A stretch of DNA of 64,000 bases. Origin: Piper betle. Lineage: Eukaryota; Streptophyta; Magnoliopsida; Piperales; Piperaceae. Location of the stretch: the NCBI GenBank assembly GCA_033002965.1, contig JAURVB010013118.1, positions 31,167-95,166 on the forward strand, read 5' to 3'. The stretch's first letter is position 1. Each line of letters starts with the position of its first letter. A model generated the notes under the pieces. It saw only the letters and a program-made list of their open reading frames with translations. It had not been told where the DNA came from and ran no database searches. Below, piece after piece: positions 1-10,899 of the stretch. The translations under genes and the position numbers were made by a program.

Positions 1-657
1 GCTTGCCGAAAAATGGCAAAACAGAGCCGGCGGCAATGGGTGGCTCAATCCGGCCGGCCTGGGCAGCGACGGTCTCCGCTCTACTCAAGAAAGGTTGCTG
101 GGTGGTCGACGATGTCGAGGCTACTACCCGATTGGTGGCGGCGACAAGAAAAAGGGGCGGCAATGAGGGTTTGGGGAAAAAGAAATTGGGGGAGAAAAGA
201 AAAGGCTCGGTGGCAAAGTCATAAATAATACTTGACTCGTTTCCGGCTCAAGTAAGAATAATAACTAAGTCGTATTAAATCCAAAAAAATCGGGAAAAAT
301 CCCATAAAATCAAACAAGCACCAAAACATCATAATAATATGCTCAAGAACTATCAACCCACCCAAACTGTCCGTAACGCGTCCTAACATAGTAAACGACG
401 TAAACTAGATCTACAATTCACTATATATAGAAATACAAAAAGTAACTGGCATACTCTCATATATCTGATAACTCATTCTGTTCTACTATGTTCATGACGT
501 TATCATCATATACTTGGGTAAGCTTGACCCTCATAGCTCATACACGCGACTAGCGTCTACTCAGTACACGTGTTCTGAAACTGACTTGACTCGAAAATAA
601 CAGTCGAACCGACCGGTTCTAAATCTAAAACCCTGACTCGAATCGTGGGTTTTTACA
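1..657 (+). repeat. Family-1 LTR-like repeat, copy B (3' end)
   Basis: This is the 3' part of a non-coding repeat seen at least six times in the window. It has a GC-rich stretch (1-210), a TTGACTCG block near 232, an AACGCGTCCTAA block near 376, and a terminal block with GACCGGTTC that ends in GGGTTTTTACA at 657. The same blocks occur in the same order in the next copy (2585-3038). Other copies begin TGTACACCCC and this one ends in ACA, so a long LTR (TG...CA) of a gypsy-type element is the likeliest identity. Short reading frames in the GC-rich part are not convincing genes. Confidence 0.55.
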
Positions 658-3038
658 TATAGCATATCAAATTCATCAACATAGTTCAATACACGTCATC
701 ATCACTACATACACTCGGCAAGTACATGTATACGTGATTTCTGTGTTGCTCCTCTGCAATCCCGACAGTTCTCATTTCTCGAGGTGCTCACCTACATTTA
801 TATAGAAATCGTCGGTAATTACTATTACTAGTCCGAAAAATAATTATATCAATCTAGCACATGAGAGCTAACCCTCCTATTGAATAAAAATCTTATATAC
901 TTCCTCAAGAACTCTGACAAGGGTAGTAACATGAGCCGTCACCCTCTGGCAGCAGCGTCCCCCTTTTCCAAAACATTCTCTTTCCTTGGCCATTCAACTA
1001 TCCCTTTGCGCTAGAAAATCATTCTCATTCATCTCAACCCTCTACATCCCCCGTATTACTCCTAGGCCTGAGTACAAGGGCTGAGTACTCTTACACATGC
1101 GCCTTCAGTACCCTTTTATGCCACAAGTCTAGACATGCGTTGCACAGCAATACCCATAAACCTCCATACTTCTCCGATTTTGAGAAACTCAAAGGTGGAG
1201 TTGTCAGGATCCCGTAGGAATGGAGTGGATGCTTACCAGTTTCAAATGTGCTATTGACTAGCACATGCCCGCTCACGTAGCATGGTCGTCAAATTTCCCT
1301 CATTCCATCTCTTACTGAAAACTCGAAAACTATACATATACAGGTCTGGGTTGGAATTTATACGATAGGCCCAGAGGCAACTTGTGGTGGATATTAATTT
1401 CGAAAACTGACTTGAGGGATCTCAACCTCGAGGGTTACTAATCTAGAAAACCATTGGCTAAATGACCCGAGTTAAGTGAGATCTGATAAAATGCCACTTA
1501 ACTCGTCCTACACGTGATTAATCAAATATACAATAGAATAGTTTAAAACAAAGAACGAATCCTAAATAGACCTGGTAGAAGCTCCAATCGGGTCCTCGCC
1601 CCTAGGCAGCGAGCTCCTACTCCATTTTTACACGACAAACTAAAAGCTGATGCCCGCTCATGATGCATCAAACTCATCGTGATCAACACACTCACAATAC
1701 AAACAACATCCATCAACAATCAACAATTATCAATGTAAAAATAACTCTACCTCAACCTATTCATACCACTTCTATTATGTTTTTCTAAGTTACGTTGTAG
1801 TCAATTAACATGCTCAAATTTAATTTATTTAATTAGATTACTAATATCCATTAACTATCAAACAAGTCATGTAAACCATCACTTCATTCACAATCAAGCA
1901 TTCATCATATCAAACAATCGATCCTAGCACGTTGTGCTAATAATAATCAATTTTAAACAATTAAATTGAAGGTAATGATACCTCGCGTCATCGATAATTG
2001 GCGACGGTTAGGGTTTTGTCACGTGTCTTGGAGCTTGAATTCGACGCTCAGCGGTGTTCAAAGTTCAATCAGGTTCGACTGGGCGAACTCGGTGGAAGAT
2101 CCGGTGAATTCTGATAGCTTCTCAGCGGTCTTTTGGCGACTGACAAGGTGGTAGTGGTATGGGGTACTGTTGGCACTGGCTTGATGAGCTCGATCCAATG
2201 GTGGTGAAGGTGAGGACGGTAGCGGCAGTGATGACCATCGACGGTGGTGACGAGTTCAGCCGGGGCGATCGATCTCTTCAATCGGGCCCACGGCCGGCCT
2301 CGACGATGGTGCTAGGTAGAGGGGAAAGGTTGGGGAGGTTGAGGGGGGTGGTCGTCGGGCTCATGGCGGTGGCAACGTTGCCTAGACGACATTGAGTCGA
2401 CCTGGGGAGTGTTGCAGCTCATGAGGCGATTTTGGAGTCATGGCGACGAAACGGTGGCCGGGGTTGGTCAGGGTGGCACGACGATGGCACGACAAGGCGG
2501 GGCACATCGATCGGCAGCAGTGCGGCATCGGTGATAGGGTTTTGGAGGTGAGGAAATATCGGGAGGCAGAAGAAACACCTCTGTGGCAAACTCGTAAATA
2601 AGTATTGACTCGATTCCTACTCGAGTTAAAATAATAATTAGTTTGTAATAAATCTTTAAAAAATCTAAAAAATATGGAAATTTTCCATAAAATATAACAA
2701 ATACAACAACATCCAATTGACATGCTCTATAATTAATAACCCACCTAAACTTCCCCATAACGCGTCCTAATGTGTTATTCGCCCTAAAACTATTTCTACG
2801 ATTAAACATATAAAAAGAAAAATATTGCATACTTTCATATTTTCTGATAACTCATTTCTTATCATCTTTTTGACGTTGTCATCATATATTCAGATGCACT
2901 TGACCCTCATCACTCATAACTCAAGGTTGGCCTCGACTTAGCACACGGTTTATGAAACTGACTCAACTCAAATTGACGGTTGAACCGACTAGTTCGCTAT
3001 AATAAAATTCTAACTCGAGTCACGAGTTTTCTATAACA
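658..3038 (+). repeat. Family-1 LTR-like repeat, copy A (about 2.4 kb)
   Basis: This is the longest copy of the family, directly downstream of copy B in the same orientation. The block order is: hinge with CTCCATACTTCTCCG (about 1165), a GGGATCTCAACCTCGAGG block (about 1418), GAGCTCCTACTCC (about 1610), AGGGTTTTGTC (about 2010), a GC-rich stretch (2160-2580), TTGACTCG (about 2609), AACGCGTCCTAA (about 2759), and the end TATAACA at about 3038. The same blocks recur inverted in 42960-45518 and in part at 52361-53169, 54185-55060 and 57003-57739. No coding capacity is visible. It could be a solo LTR or a non-autonomous element. Confidence 0.6.
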
Positions 3039-3700
3039 AATGATAACTAAATAAATACATATATTCATGAACAAATAAATAAATAATAAATACATAAAAA
3101 TAATCATTACTATAATCATAAAATAATAATAACATATACTATATAAATACATAGCTAAACACAGATAAATATTACATATACTCGTGTCAGCAAACACATA
3201 AATAAATAAATAAATAAATAATCATTCAATAAATAAATAAGTAAACAAATAATTAGTTAGTTTTTATTAATCATGAATAATAATAATATTATAGTCATCA
3301 TAGTTATCCAAGTCAAAATACACAATTAAATACAAATAAATTATAACATACATATTACAAACAAATAAATAAGTATATATATATATAATTTAATAAATAT
3401 GAATAAGATTAATATTAATAAGTAAATATATCAATAATAATAACAAATTATCACATAAGTACTCATATACGACAAAGTTATATATAAAAATAATAAATAA
3501 TAATAATAAGAAAGAAAATCAATTGTAATATAAAAATATGTTAAATCATGATCGCCGCTAATTTGATCGCCGCTAACGCCGTCATCATTCAAGAGGCCTT
3601 ACAAAAATATGTACATGTATGTATTGTTAAACTGATGGCTTACAATCGATTTCCATACATTCAACGATATATATTGATCAGAATATTTGTATAATTTTAT
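3039..3700. other. AT-rich spacer with AAAT microsatellite
   Basis: Very AT-rich sequence without a convincing reading frame. It contains an imperfect (AAAT)n tract near 3199-3245 and a short TA tract near 3376. It separates the family-1 repeats from the 3' end of the nsLTP gene. Confidence 0.6.
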
Positions 3701-3766
3701 AAAAGCAATCTGTCAATGTGGAAAATCAACGAATATTATGAAGGAAAGAAGGATAAATGCAGTTTA

Positions 3767-4132
3767 CTACTTGCAGTCGAAGGTAAGAGAGAATTTGTAG
3801 GGAAGTGGAGAGCCACATTTAATGGGGAGGTTGCTTACGGCGGATTCTATGGCATCCTTCATCTTCACAACTGCTTCCTGAGCACAACGGCAAGCCTTGC
3901 GATTGTCCTCAGGGGTGGTGCCCTGGCTGCTCGCTGCTTTTAGGTTCTTGCAACATGCCTCCGACGATGTGGGCTGCTTCCCTGTAACATAGTCTCTACA
4001 CGAGTCTAAAACATTGGATACCTGCTCGCAGGTGATAGCCCCGTTGATAACATGAGCCACGGCCAGAACGAGATGGATTACCAGGCCACTCGAGAAGACG
4101 ACTGCATGGGTAGTACTCCCTTCCATCTTCAT
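3767..4132 (-). CDS. Non-specific lipid-transfer protein, type 1
   Basis: Intact 121-residue single-exon gene. The first 32 or so residues hold a hydrophobic stretch (VVFSSGLVIHLVLAVAHVI) fitting a secretory signal peptide. The mature part has the complete eight-cysteine motif: Cys35, Cys45, Cys60-Cys61, Cys81-x-Cys83, Cys106 and Cys120. The spacings 9, 14, 19, 1, 22 and 13 fit type-1 nsLTPs, which form four disulfides around a lipid tunnel and act in the apoplast in cuticle deposition or defence. The start at 4132 puts the signal peptide at the N-terminus; a second Met two codons later would serve as well. A TATA tract lies about 60 bp upstream, and a copia element begins 117 bp beyond the ATG. 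No intron is seen. The exact physiological role cannot be read from sequence. Confidence 0.9.
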   Translation of the reverse strand: MKMEGSTTHAVVFSSGLVIHLVLAVAHVINGAITCEQVSNVLDSCRDYVTGKQPTSSEACCKNLKAASSQGTTPEDNRKACRCAQEAVVKMKDAIESAVSNLPIKCGSPLPYKFSLTFDCK

Positions 4133-4189
4133 TGAATCCTTTACTAAGATCGTAAGGTCGGATGCAGTTTTGAGATCACAGAAGCTGCA

Positions 4190-4200
4190 TTATATATATA
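4190..4200 (-). promoter_or_regulatory. Putative TATA box of the nsLTP gene
   Basis: A TATATATATA run lies 58-68 bp upstream of the nsLTP start codon on the minus strand, a usual distance for a plant TATA box. Only about 50 bp of host promoter sequence remain beyond it before the copia 5' LTR starts at 4250. Confidence 0.45.
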
Positions 4201-4244
4201 CAATTGCACTTGCATTGAACATTTAACTTGGTTTTTCATGCACA

Positions 4245-4249
4245 CTAAT
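4245..4249. repeat. 5-bp target-site duplication, left
   Basis: CTAAT directly precedes the copia 5' LTR and is repeated directly after the 3' LTR at 10460-10464. Five bp is the usual size for LTR retrotransposon integration. Confidence 0.85.
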
Positions 4250-4757
4250 TGTTGGATTTTGAACATATATATATATATACAAATATATAATTGTATTATA
4301 TGTTATTAGCTTAAATTAAATTGATCTATTAAATTTAAGGTTAATGGGCTATTAATATTTAAGATAAATATGTGGATATACCATATATTTAAGATGAATA
4401 TGGATAAATATGTGTAGATATTGTTTTCATAATCTCTAATTTATGATAGGTTAAATTAGAATTATGAAAGATAATGATAAATATGGTTATACGAATAAAT
4501 ACGGTTATGGTCCCGAATTCGCGCCGTAGTTTTCTTTTCTGATATCCCATCATCTAGGAACTCTGGCTTTAGAGAACCGATGCAGAATTTGGAAGATCAA
4601 AACCTAAAGAAGTGAAGAATCATTTTGCTATTATTGATTCAAGTATGTTTCCATAATTAAATTTTATTTTTTTGATGATTTAATCTGAAGAAAGGTTTTA
4701 TTGATGATAGCTTTATCATCTGTATAATTTAGTTAAAGTTAAAGTTTTTATTCAATA
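4250..4757 (+). repeat. Copia 5' LTR
   Basis: About 508 bp, beginning TGTTGGATTTTGAAC and ending ATTCAATA. It aligns along its length with 9931-10459, with scattered substitutions and small indels (for example GGTTTGGGCC is missing here). The terminal CA has changed to TA. Confidence 0.9.
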
Positions 4758-4759
4758 AG

Positions 4760-4771
4760 TGCTATCAGAGC
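4760..4771 (+). promoter_or_regulatory. Primer-binding site (initiator tRNA-Met)
   Basis: TGCTATCAGAGC lies 2 bp after the 5' LTR. It differs at one base from TGGTATCAGAGC, the usual plant copia site complementary to the initiator tRNA-Met 3' end. Confidence 0.85.
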
Positions 4772-4956
4772 TTCTTCATATTAGATCATTGAGAATTAAT
4801 TTGATTTTTTTTTATTTTAATGAGTCAATCATCCACTTTGGTATCTTATTGAACAAAAGGGTGATATTGTTTATTCATTAATCAAATAATTTCGATCTTT
4901 GGGAAGTATTTTTTATTTATCACTTCTGTTTACGAGAATAAATTGATATGGTCTTC

Positions 4957-5516
4957 TACCCATTGGGAATAACCCTAAATTTTGCATTGTCAGTGGGTAA
5001 GGAAATTATAAGAAATTGTATATGGGATATTTGTTATCAAATCAAGGTCCTCTTTTGGTAAAATATCAAATGAGGACAATAAAGTTACAAAAGGTTATAA
5101 TTTCAGAAATTTCTAAATAAAGATATTTTTATAACCTTTTTCAGTTTTATGTTATTCGGGATTATTAAATTCAAATTATGGTTCAGTTATGATTAATATT
5201 TTAAAATTTATTAAGGACTACAATATGCTGCCAAAGTAGCCTCTTTTGTAGAAATTAATTTATTTTAAAATATTAAGACGGTTGTGGGTATATGATTCAT
5301 GTGAATATTAATCGGCCCAAAGGAAGGTTAATATTTGACAGAATTATATATTCATTTGCGATAATAAATATGGGATAATTATCAAGTTTCCATGTGGATA
5401 ATAAATCGGCCCAAAGGAAGGTTTATTATTTGACAGGATTTATTATCCATATTTGATTATTGCACTGAGAGTACCACTTACAAATTAATATTTCTGTCCA
5501 AAGACTAAATATTAAT
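4957..5516 (+). promoter_or_regulatory. Hairpin series in the copia untranslated leader
   Basis: Stem-loops visible directly: 4957-4999 (9 pairs, one G-U), 5047-5077 (11-bp arms, one mismatch), 5089-5140 (12 perfect pairs), 5193-5276 (14 perfect outer pairs plus inner pairs), 5304-5335 (8 pairs), 5398-5429 (8 pairs) and 5484-5516 (10 pairs). The loops at 5312-5327 and 5406-5421 are identical (TCGGCCCAAAGGAAGG) although the stems differ in sequence. The loops at 5494-5506 and near 5228-5240 also carry CCAAAG. The hairpins sit between the primer-binding site and gag, where LTR elements keep packaging, dimerisation or translation signals. Any function is inference. Confidence 0.6.
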
Positions 5517-5572
5517 GTTGTGCTAGGTATTTGCCGATGGGATTAACTATTGTTTGAATTATTAATCTTATT

Positions 5573-6350
5573 ATGGGCATGTTGTTTTGTTCTATGGATT
5601 CAGTTAATCAATCTGCTTATATGATTTCTGCCAACATCAATTCAGTTCTTATGCTTAAAGATAATTTTAAGGATTGGAAAGAGAACGTGATAATCGTTCT
5701 CGGCTGCATGGATCTTGACCTTGCATTAAGGACTGAACAACCTTCTTCTCTTACGGACAAAAGTTCCATTGAGGAAAAACGGGACATTGAGAAGTGGGAA
5801 CGTTCAAATCGCATGAGTCTTATGATCATGAAGCGTGGGATTCTAGAAACCTTCAGGGGGATGTGTCTGAAAAGGTTACTACAGCCAGTGAGTTTCTTAA
5901 AGAAATTGAAAAGCGTTTTGTAAAAAAACGATAAGGCTGAAACAAGTACGCTTTTGTCGAACTTGATTTCAATGAAGTTTAAAGGCAAAACAAGCATAAG
6001 AGAGTACATCTTAGAGATGTCAAATATTGCTTCAAAACTAAAAGCACTAAGGTTAGAGCTATCTGAAGATTTGCTCGTGCATTTAGTTTTAATTTCTCTT
6101 CCGGCACAATTCAGTCAATTCAAGGTCAGTTACAACTGTCAAAGGGACAAATGGACTCTTAATGAGCTCATTTCTTATTGTGTGCAAGAAGAAGAAAGGT
6201 TGAAGCAAGAACAGGCTGAAAGTACTCACTTGGCTAGTACATATCAAGACAAAATAAGAAAAAAATCAGGCTTCTTGCTGTTTTCTTTTGTGGTAAACCT
6301 GGACATATGAAGAAGGAATGCACTAGGTATCACACTTGGTGTGTAAATAA
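5573..6350 (+). pseudogene. Copia gag (capsid-like, zinc knuckle), frameshifted
   Basis: Two overlapping open segments (5573-5923 and 5954-6310) encode a copia gag with a MKFKGKTSIREYILEM-type helical core. A zinc-knuckle remnant (FCGKPGHMKKEC, about 6284-6322) follows; its first Cys is lost through a frameshift near 6270. In an intact element this protein forms the virus-like particle and binds element RNA. The stop near 5925 and the frame change near 6270 inactivate this copy. The in-frame Met at 5591 (MDSVNQ) is an alternative start. Confidence 0.8.
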
Positions 6351-6399
6351 AGGTCCATTTCGTAATTTTGTTTGTTCTGAGGTTAATTTAGTTTCAGTA

Positions 6400-9300
6400 C
6401 CAATACACACTTGGTGGCTAGATTCGGGTGATACTACTCACATAAGTGTGTCAATGCAGGGTTGCCTGAGTTGCCGAAAGCCAAATGATGCTGAAAGATT
6501 CATCTATGTGGGTGATGACAACTCAGTTATAGTTGAGGCAATAGGATTTTTAGATTATTGTTAAAGACAAGATATTATTTGGATTTGAAAGAGACATATG
6601 TAGTACCGTCTTTTAGACGGAATTTGGTTTCTATTTCTATATTGGACAAATTTGGTTATTCTTGTTCATTTAGAAATAATAAGTTTAGTCTTTTTCTAAA
6701 TTCAAATATTGTGGGTATGGGTTCCTTGTCTTTTTATGATAATCTATATTTACTTGATACTATTACATCTTTTAATGAAACTTTGCATGTGGGTTTAAGT
6801 GGTACGAAAAGAAAATTAACCAATGAGAATTCTGCTTTATTCTGGCACAAGCGTTTAGGACACATTTCTAAACAAAGAATTGAACGACTTATGTCAGATG
6901 GAATTCTTGATTCTCTTAATTTATCAGATTTTCAAGTCTGTATTGAGTGCATTAAGGGAAAACAAACAAATATAAGGAGACTAGGTGCCAATATATCTTC
7001 AAGCGTCTTAGAACTAATATATACGGATATTTGTGGGCCATTTTCTACGGCTTCTTGGAATGGTCAACAATATTTTATTACGTTCATAGACGATTATTCT
7101 CGTTATGGTTACCTTTATCTCATTCATGAGAAGTCTCAAGCATTGGACATGTTTAAGGCATATAAGGCTGAAGTTGAGAATCAACTTGACAAAACTATTA
7201 AGGCTATCAGATCTGACCGTGGTGGTGAATACTATGGTAGATATGATGGATCAGGTGTACAACGTCCAGGACCATTTGCCAAATTCCTAGAAGAGTGCGG
7301 AATCGTCCCACAATACACAATGTCAGGTACTCCTAGCATGAATGGTGTTGCTGAGAGACAAAACCGAACATTAAAGGACATGGTGAGAAGTATGATTGCT
7401 CATACTACTTTACCTGATTCACTCTGGGGTGAGGCACTAAAGACAGCAGCATATCTTCTTAATAGAGTACCAACAAAGGCAACAGTTAAGACCCCTTATG
7501 AATTATGGACTGAAAAAAAAACTCAGTATTAAGCATTTACGCATTTGGGGTTGTCCAGCTGAGGCAAGGCCTTATAGGCCAAATGAAAGGAAACTGGACT
7601 CAAGAATAGTTAGCAGTTATTTTGTTGGGTACTCTGAACGGTCTAGAGGGTATAAGTTTTATGATCCCATAATAAGGTCATTCTTTGAGACGGGAAATGC
7701 CCAGTTCTTTGAGGATATTGAGTTTGGAGGGGAAATGAAGTTAGAGACTTTGTCTTTGAAGAAGAATCTGATTCTCTTCCCATGATTGTTCTTGACAATA
7801 ATCAGGATCAGGATTATATTCCTGATGTTGTTCAAGAAACAATATCAGAATTACAAGACAATGTCGAGAATCTCCCTAATCAAGTTATACCTGAAGAGCA
7901 AACTCAACAACCTCAAGAGCAAATGCCATTGAGGAGATCCAGAAGAGAAAAGAGAAATGCAATTTTAGATGATTATATCATCTTTCTCCAAGAACATGAG
8001 GATAACACTGGAATGGTGGAAGATGATCCAATCAACTTTCATCAAGCCATGAAGAGTTCTAATTCTCAAAAGTGGATTGATGCCATGAATGAAGAGATGA
8101 AGTCCATGAAAGCTAATGACGTTTGGGATCTTGTTCCATTGCCTGAAGGTGCGAAACCTCTTGGTTGTAAATGGATATTTAAAACCAAGAGGGATTCGAA
8201 AGGTGATGTAGAAAGATATAAGGCTCGTCTTGTTGCAAAGGGCTTTACTCAAAAGGAAGGCATCGATTATAATGAGACTTTCTCTCCAGTTTCATCGAAA
8301 GACTCATTCAGAATAATTATTGCATTAGTGGCACACTTTGACCCTGAGTTACATCAGATGGATGTAAAGACTGTGTTTCTAAATGGTGACATTGATGAAA
8401 CAATTTATATGGTGCAACTAGAAAACTTTGTATCGGGAGATTCAAAGAATATGGTTTGCAAATTAAAGAAATCCATCTATGGACTTAAACAGGCTTCTCG
8501 TCAATGGTATCACAAATTTCATCAAGTGATTCTCTCGTTTGGTTTTGAGATGAATGTTATTGATGATTGTATATACCATAAGTTTAGTGGGAGTAAGTAT
8601 ATTTTTCTGGTTTTATATGTTGATGATATATTGCTTGCCAGTAATGATATAAGGTTCTTGCACGAAACCAAGAGTTTTTTTATCAAAGAAATTTGAAATG
8701 AAAGATCTTGGAAATGCGTCTTTTGTATTAGGAATTCAAATACATCGAGATCGTTCTCGATGTATACTTGGATTATCACAAAAGACCTATATAGAAAAAA
8801 GTGCTTAAGAGATTTGGCATGCAAGGTTGTAAACCAGGAGATACCCCTGTTTCTAAAGGAGATAAATTCAGTCTCAATCAGTGCCTTAAAAATGACATAG
8901 AAGGAAATGAAATGCAAAAGATTCCCTATGCTTCAGCAGTAGGAAGTCTTATGTATGCTCAAGTATGTACGCGTCCAGATATTGCGTATATTGTTGGAAT
9001 GTTGGGCAGATATTTAAGTAATCTGGGATTGGATCACTAGATAGCAGCCAAAAGAGTCATAAGGTATCTTCAGAGAACAAAACATTACATGCTTACCTAT
9101 CGGAAGTCAGATCAACTTGAGATCATTGGGTATTCTGATTCTGATTTTGGTGGATGTCAAGCTATGTCTACCTGCTTGCTAGAGGAGCTATTTCTTGGAA
9201 GAGTGCTAAGCAGACACTCATAGCTTCTTCCACCATGGCAGCTGAATTCATAAGCTTGTTATGAGGCATCCAATCATGGAATATGGTTGCAGAATTTTAT

Positions 9301-9600
9301 CACAGGGCTGCGCATTATTGATAATATTGAAAGACCACTTAAGTTATTTTGTGACAATCAGTTTGCAGTATCATATTCAAATAACAACAGGAGCTCATCT
9401 AAATCAAAACATATAGAGATCAAGTTCCTTGTTGTGAAAGAAAGAGTTTAGAGTGATAAAGTTTCGATAAAGTCTCTATAGAGCATATTGGGACAAACTC
9501 TATAGTTGTGGATCCACTTACTAAAAGTTTACCGCCCAAGGTCTTTCATGAGCATGTTGCTCATCTGGGTGTTGTATCATTTGATGATATGTTACTTTAG
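6400..9600 (+). pseudogene. Copia pol (protease, integrase, RT, RNase H), frameshifted
   Basis: Aspartic protease signature near 6412 (WWLDSGDTTH). GAG-pre-integrase HKRLGH region near 6847. Integrase core with a TDICGP stretch, FIDDYSR and DRGGEY (about 7020-7230) and [14 protein letters not shown] near 7425. Reverse transcriptase spans 8040-8690 with WIFKTKRDSKG, YKARLVAKGF, SIYGLKQASRQWY and the catalytic YVDDILLAS. RNase H runs about 8800-9580 with QVCTRPDIAY and the dispersed acidic residues. Frames change near 6550, 7530, 7785 and 8690, and RNase H has further stops. VFLNGDIDETIYM shows FLNG retained. All segments are on the + strand in copia order. Confidence 0.88.
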
Positions 9601-9919
9601 TGGGAGTTTGTTTTGTTAAGGTATTTGGTTTATGTTTCACTCTATTTTGGTGATCTCATAAGGTTGGACCAGTTGAAAATAGGCATGTTCAGATCAAATT
9701 ACATGTAATTTTCATGCTACACATCCATACTTGATCTATGTCATTTAATTATGTTGATGTATGTGACCATGGATGGGTTTAGTTACGATAAATGTAACAA
9801 AAATCGCCTTGATCCTATATTAACATTAATTAATGGACAAAATTGTTATTTTGGAATAATAAAGTATGTTATTTTGGAGCTCATAAGGTAATATACAATT
9901 ATCTTTATATATATAGTCC

Positions 9920-9930
9920 AAGTGGGAGAT
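9920..9930 (+). promoter_or_regulatory. Polypurine tract of the copia element
   Basis: AAGTGGGAGAT abuts the 3' LTR start (TGTTAGATTTTGG at 9931). It is the usual plant copia polypurine tract that primes plus-strand synthesis. Confidence 0.8.
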
Positions 9931-10459
9931 TGTTAGATTTTGGACATTATTATTTATATATATATATACAAGTATATAATTGTATCATATGCTATTAATA
10001 AGGTTTGGGCCTAAATTAAATTGATCTATTAAAGTTAAGGTTAATGGGTCATTAATATTTAAGATAAATATGTGGAGATACCATATATTTAAGATGAGTA
10101 TGGATAAATATGTGTAGATACCGTTTTCGTAATCTCTAATTTATGATGGGTTAAATTGGAATTATGAAAGATAAGGATAAATACGATTATACAAATAAAT
10201 ACGGTTATGGTCCCCGAATTCACACCGTAGGTTTTCTTTTCTGGTATCCTATCATCTAGGAACTCTAGCTTTGGAGAACTGGTGCTGAATTTGGAAGATC
10301 AAAACCTAAAAAAGTGAAGAATTGTTTTACTATTATGGATTCAGGTACGCTTCCATAATTAAATTTTATTTTTTTGATGATTTAATCTAAAGAAAGGTTT
10401 TATTGATGATGGTTTTATCATATGTATAATTTAGTTAAAGTTAAAATTTTTATTCAACA
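9931..10459 (+). repeat. Copia 3' LTR
   Basis: About 529 bp, starting TGTTAGATTTTGG and ending ATTCAACA. It matches the 5' LTR throughout and retains GGTTTGGGCC, absent from the 5' copy. It is followed by the target duplication CTAAT (10460-10464). Confidence 0.9.
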
Positions 10460-10899
10460 CTAATGACTTGCACACTTGTTGGTACACCGAGAGCTTGTTC
10501 ATCCAAGCACGAATATTAGGCAGCTAACTTAAGGGGGAGAAAAGCACTTAATTAGTTTCGTGTGTACCAAACTAAGGCCAGAACAGGTAGCGAACGAATG
10601 GGGTGTGAAGTTGGTTTGTTTATATATAGAAAATAGGAATGCTGTTTCTTTTGAAAAAAGTAGAAACAGGCCGAATGCTGTTTATTGATATATAAGATAT
10701 ATCGATAAGAATAAGGAAAGTCTAATTTACCTTTACTCGGCGGTAGTGAGAGGTTGAGATGTGAGTATTGAGTCAAAAGTCACCCAGACATTTGTCCTCG
10801 CCAAAAAAAAACTCTGCTCTTTCATCGGGGGCTTTTCATTGGACAACAAAAGTTGGGTTCATTTAACCGCACTTATGTGCTTCCTGTTCCTAAATATAT

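Larger units (their letters stand above)
4250..10459 (+). mobile_element. Ty1/copia LTR retrotransposon, near full length, decayed
   Basis: About 6.2 kb. The order is 5' LTR (4250-4757), primer-binding site (4760-4771), long structured leader, gag, protease, integrase, reverse transcriptase, RNase H, purine tract (9920-9930), 3' LTR (9931-10459). Integrase before reverse transcriptase defines Ty1/copia. CTAAT flanks both ends. The LTRs start TGTT; the 3' LTR ends CA and the 5' LTR has mutated to TA. By eye the LTRs differ by several percent plus indels, so the insertion is not recent. The polyprotein frame is broken by several frameshifts (near 5925, 6270, 6550, 7530, 7785, 8690 and later), so the copy cannot be autonomous. 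Its 5' end lies in the promoter region of the divergently oriented nsLTP gene. Confidence 0.93.
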
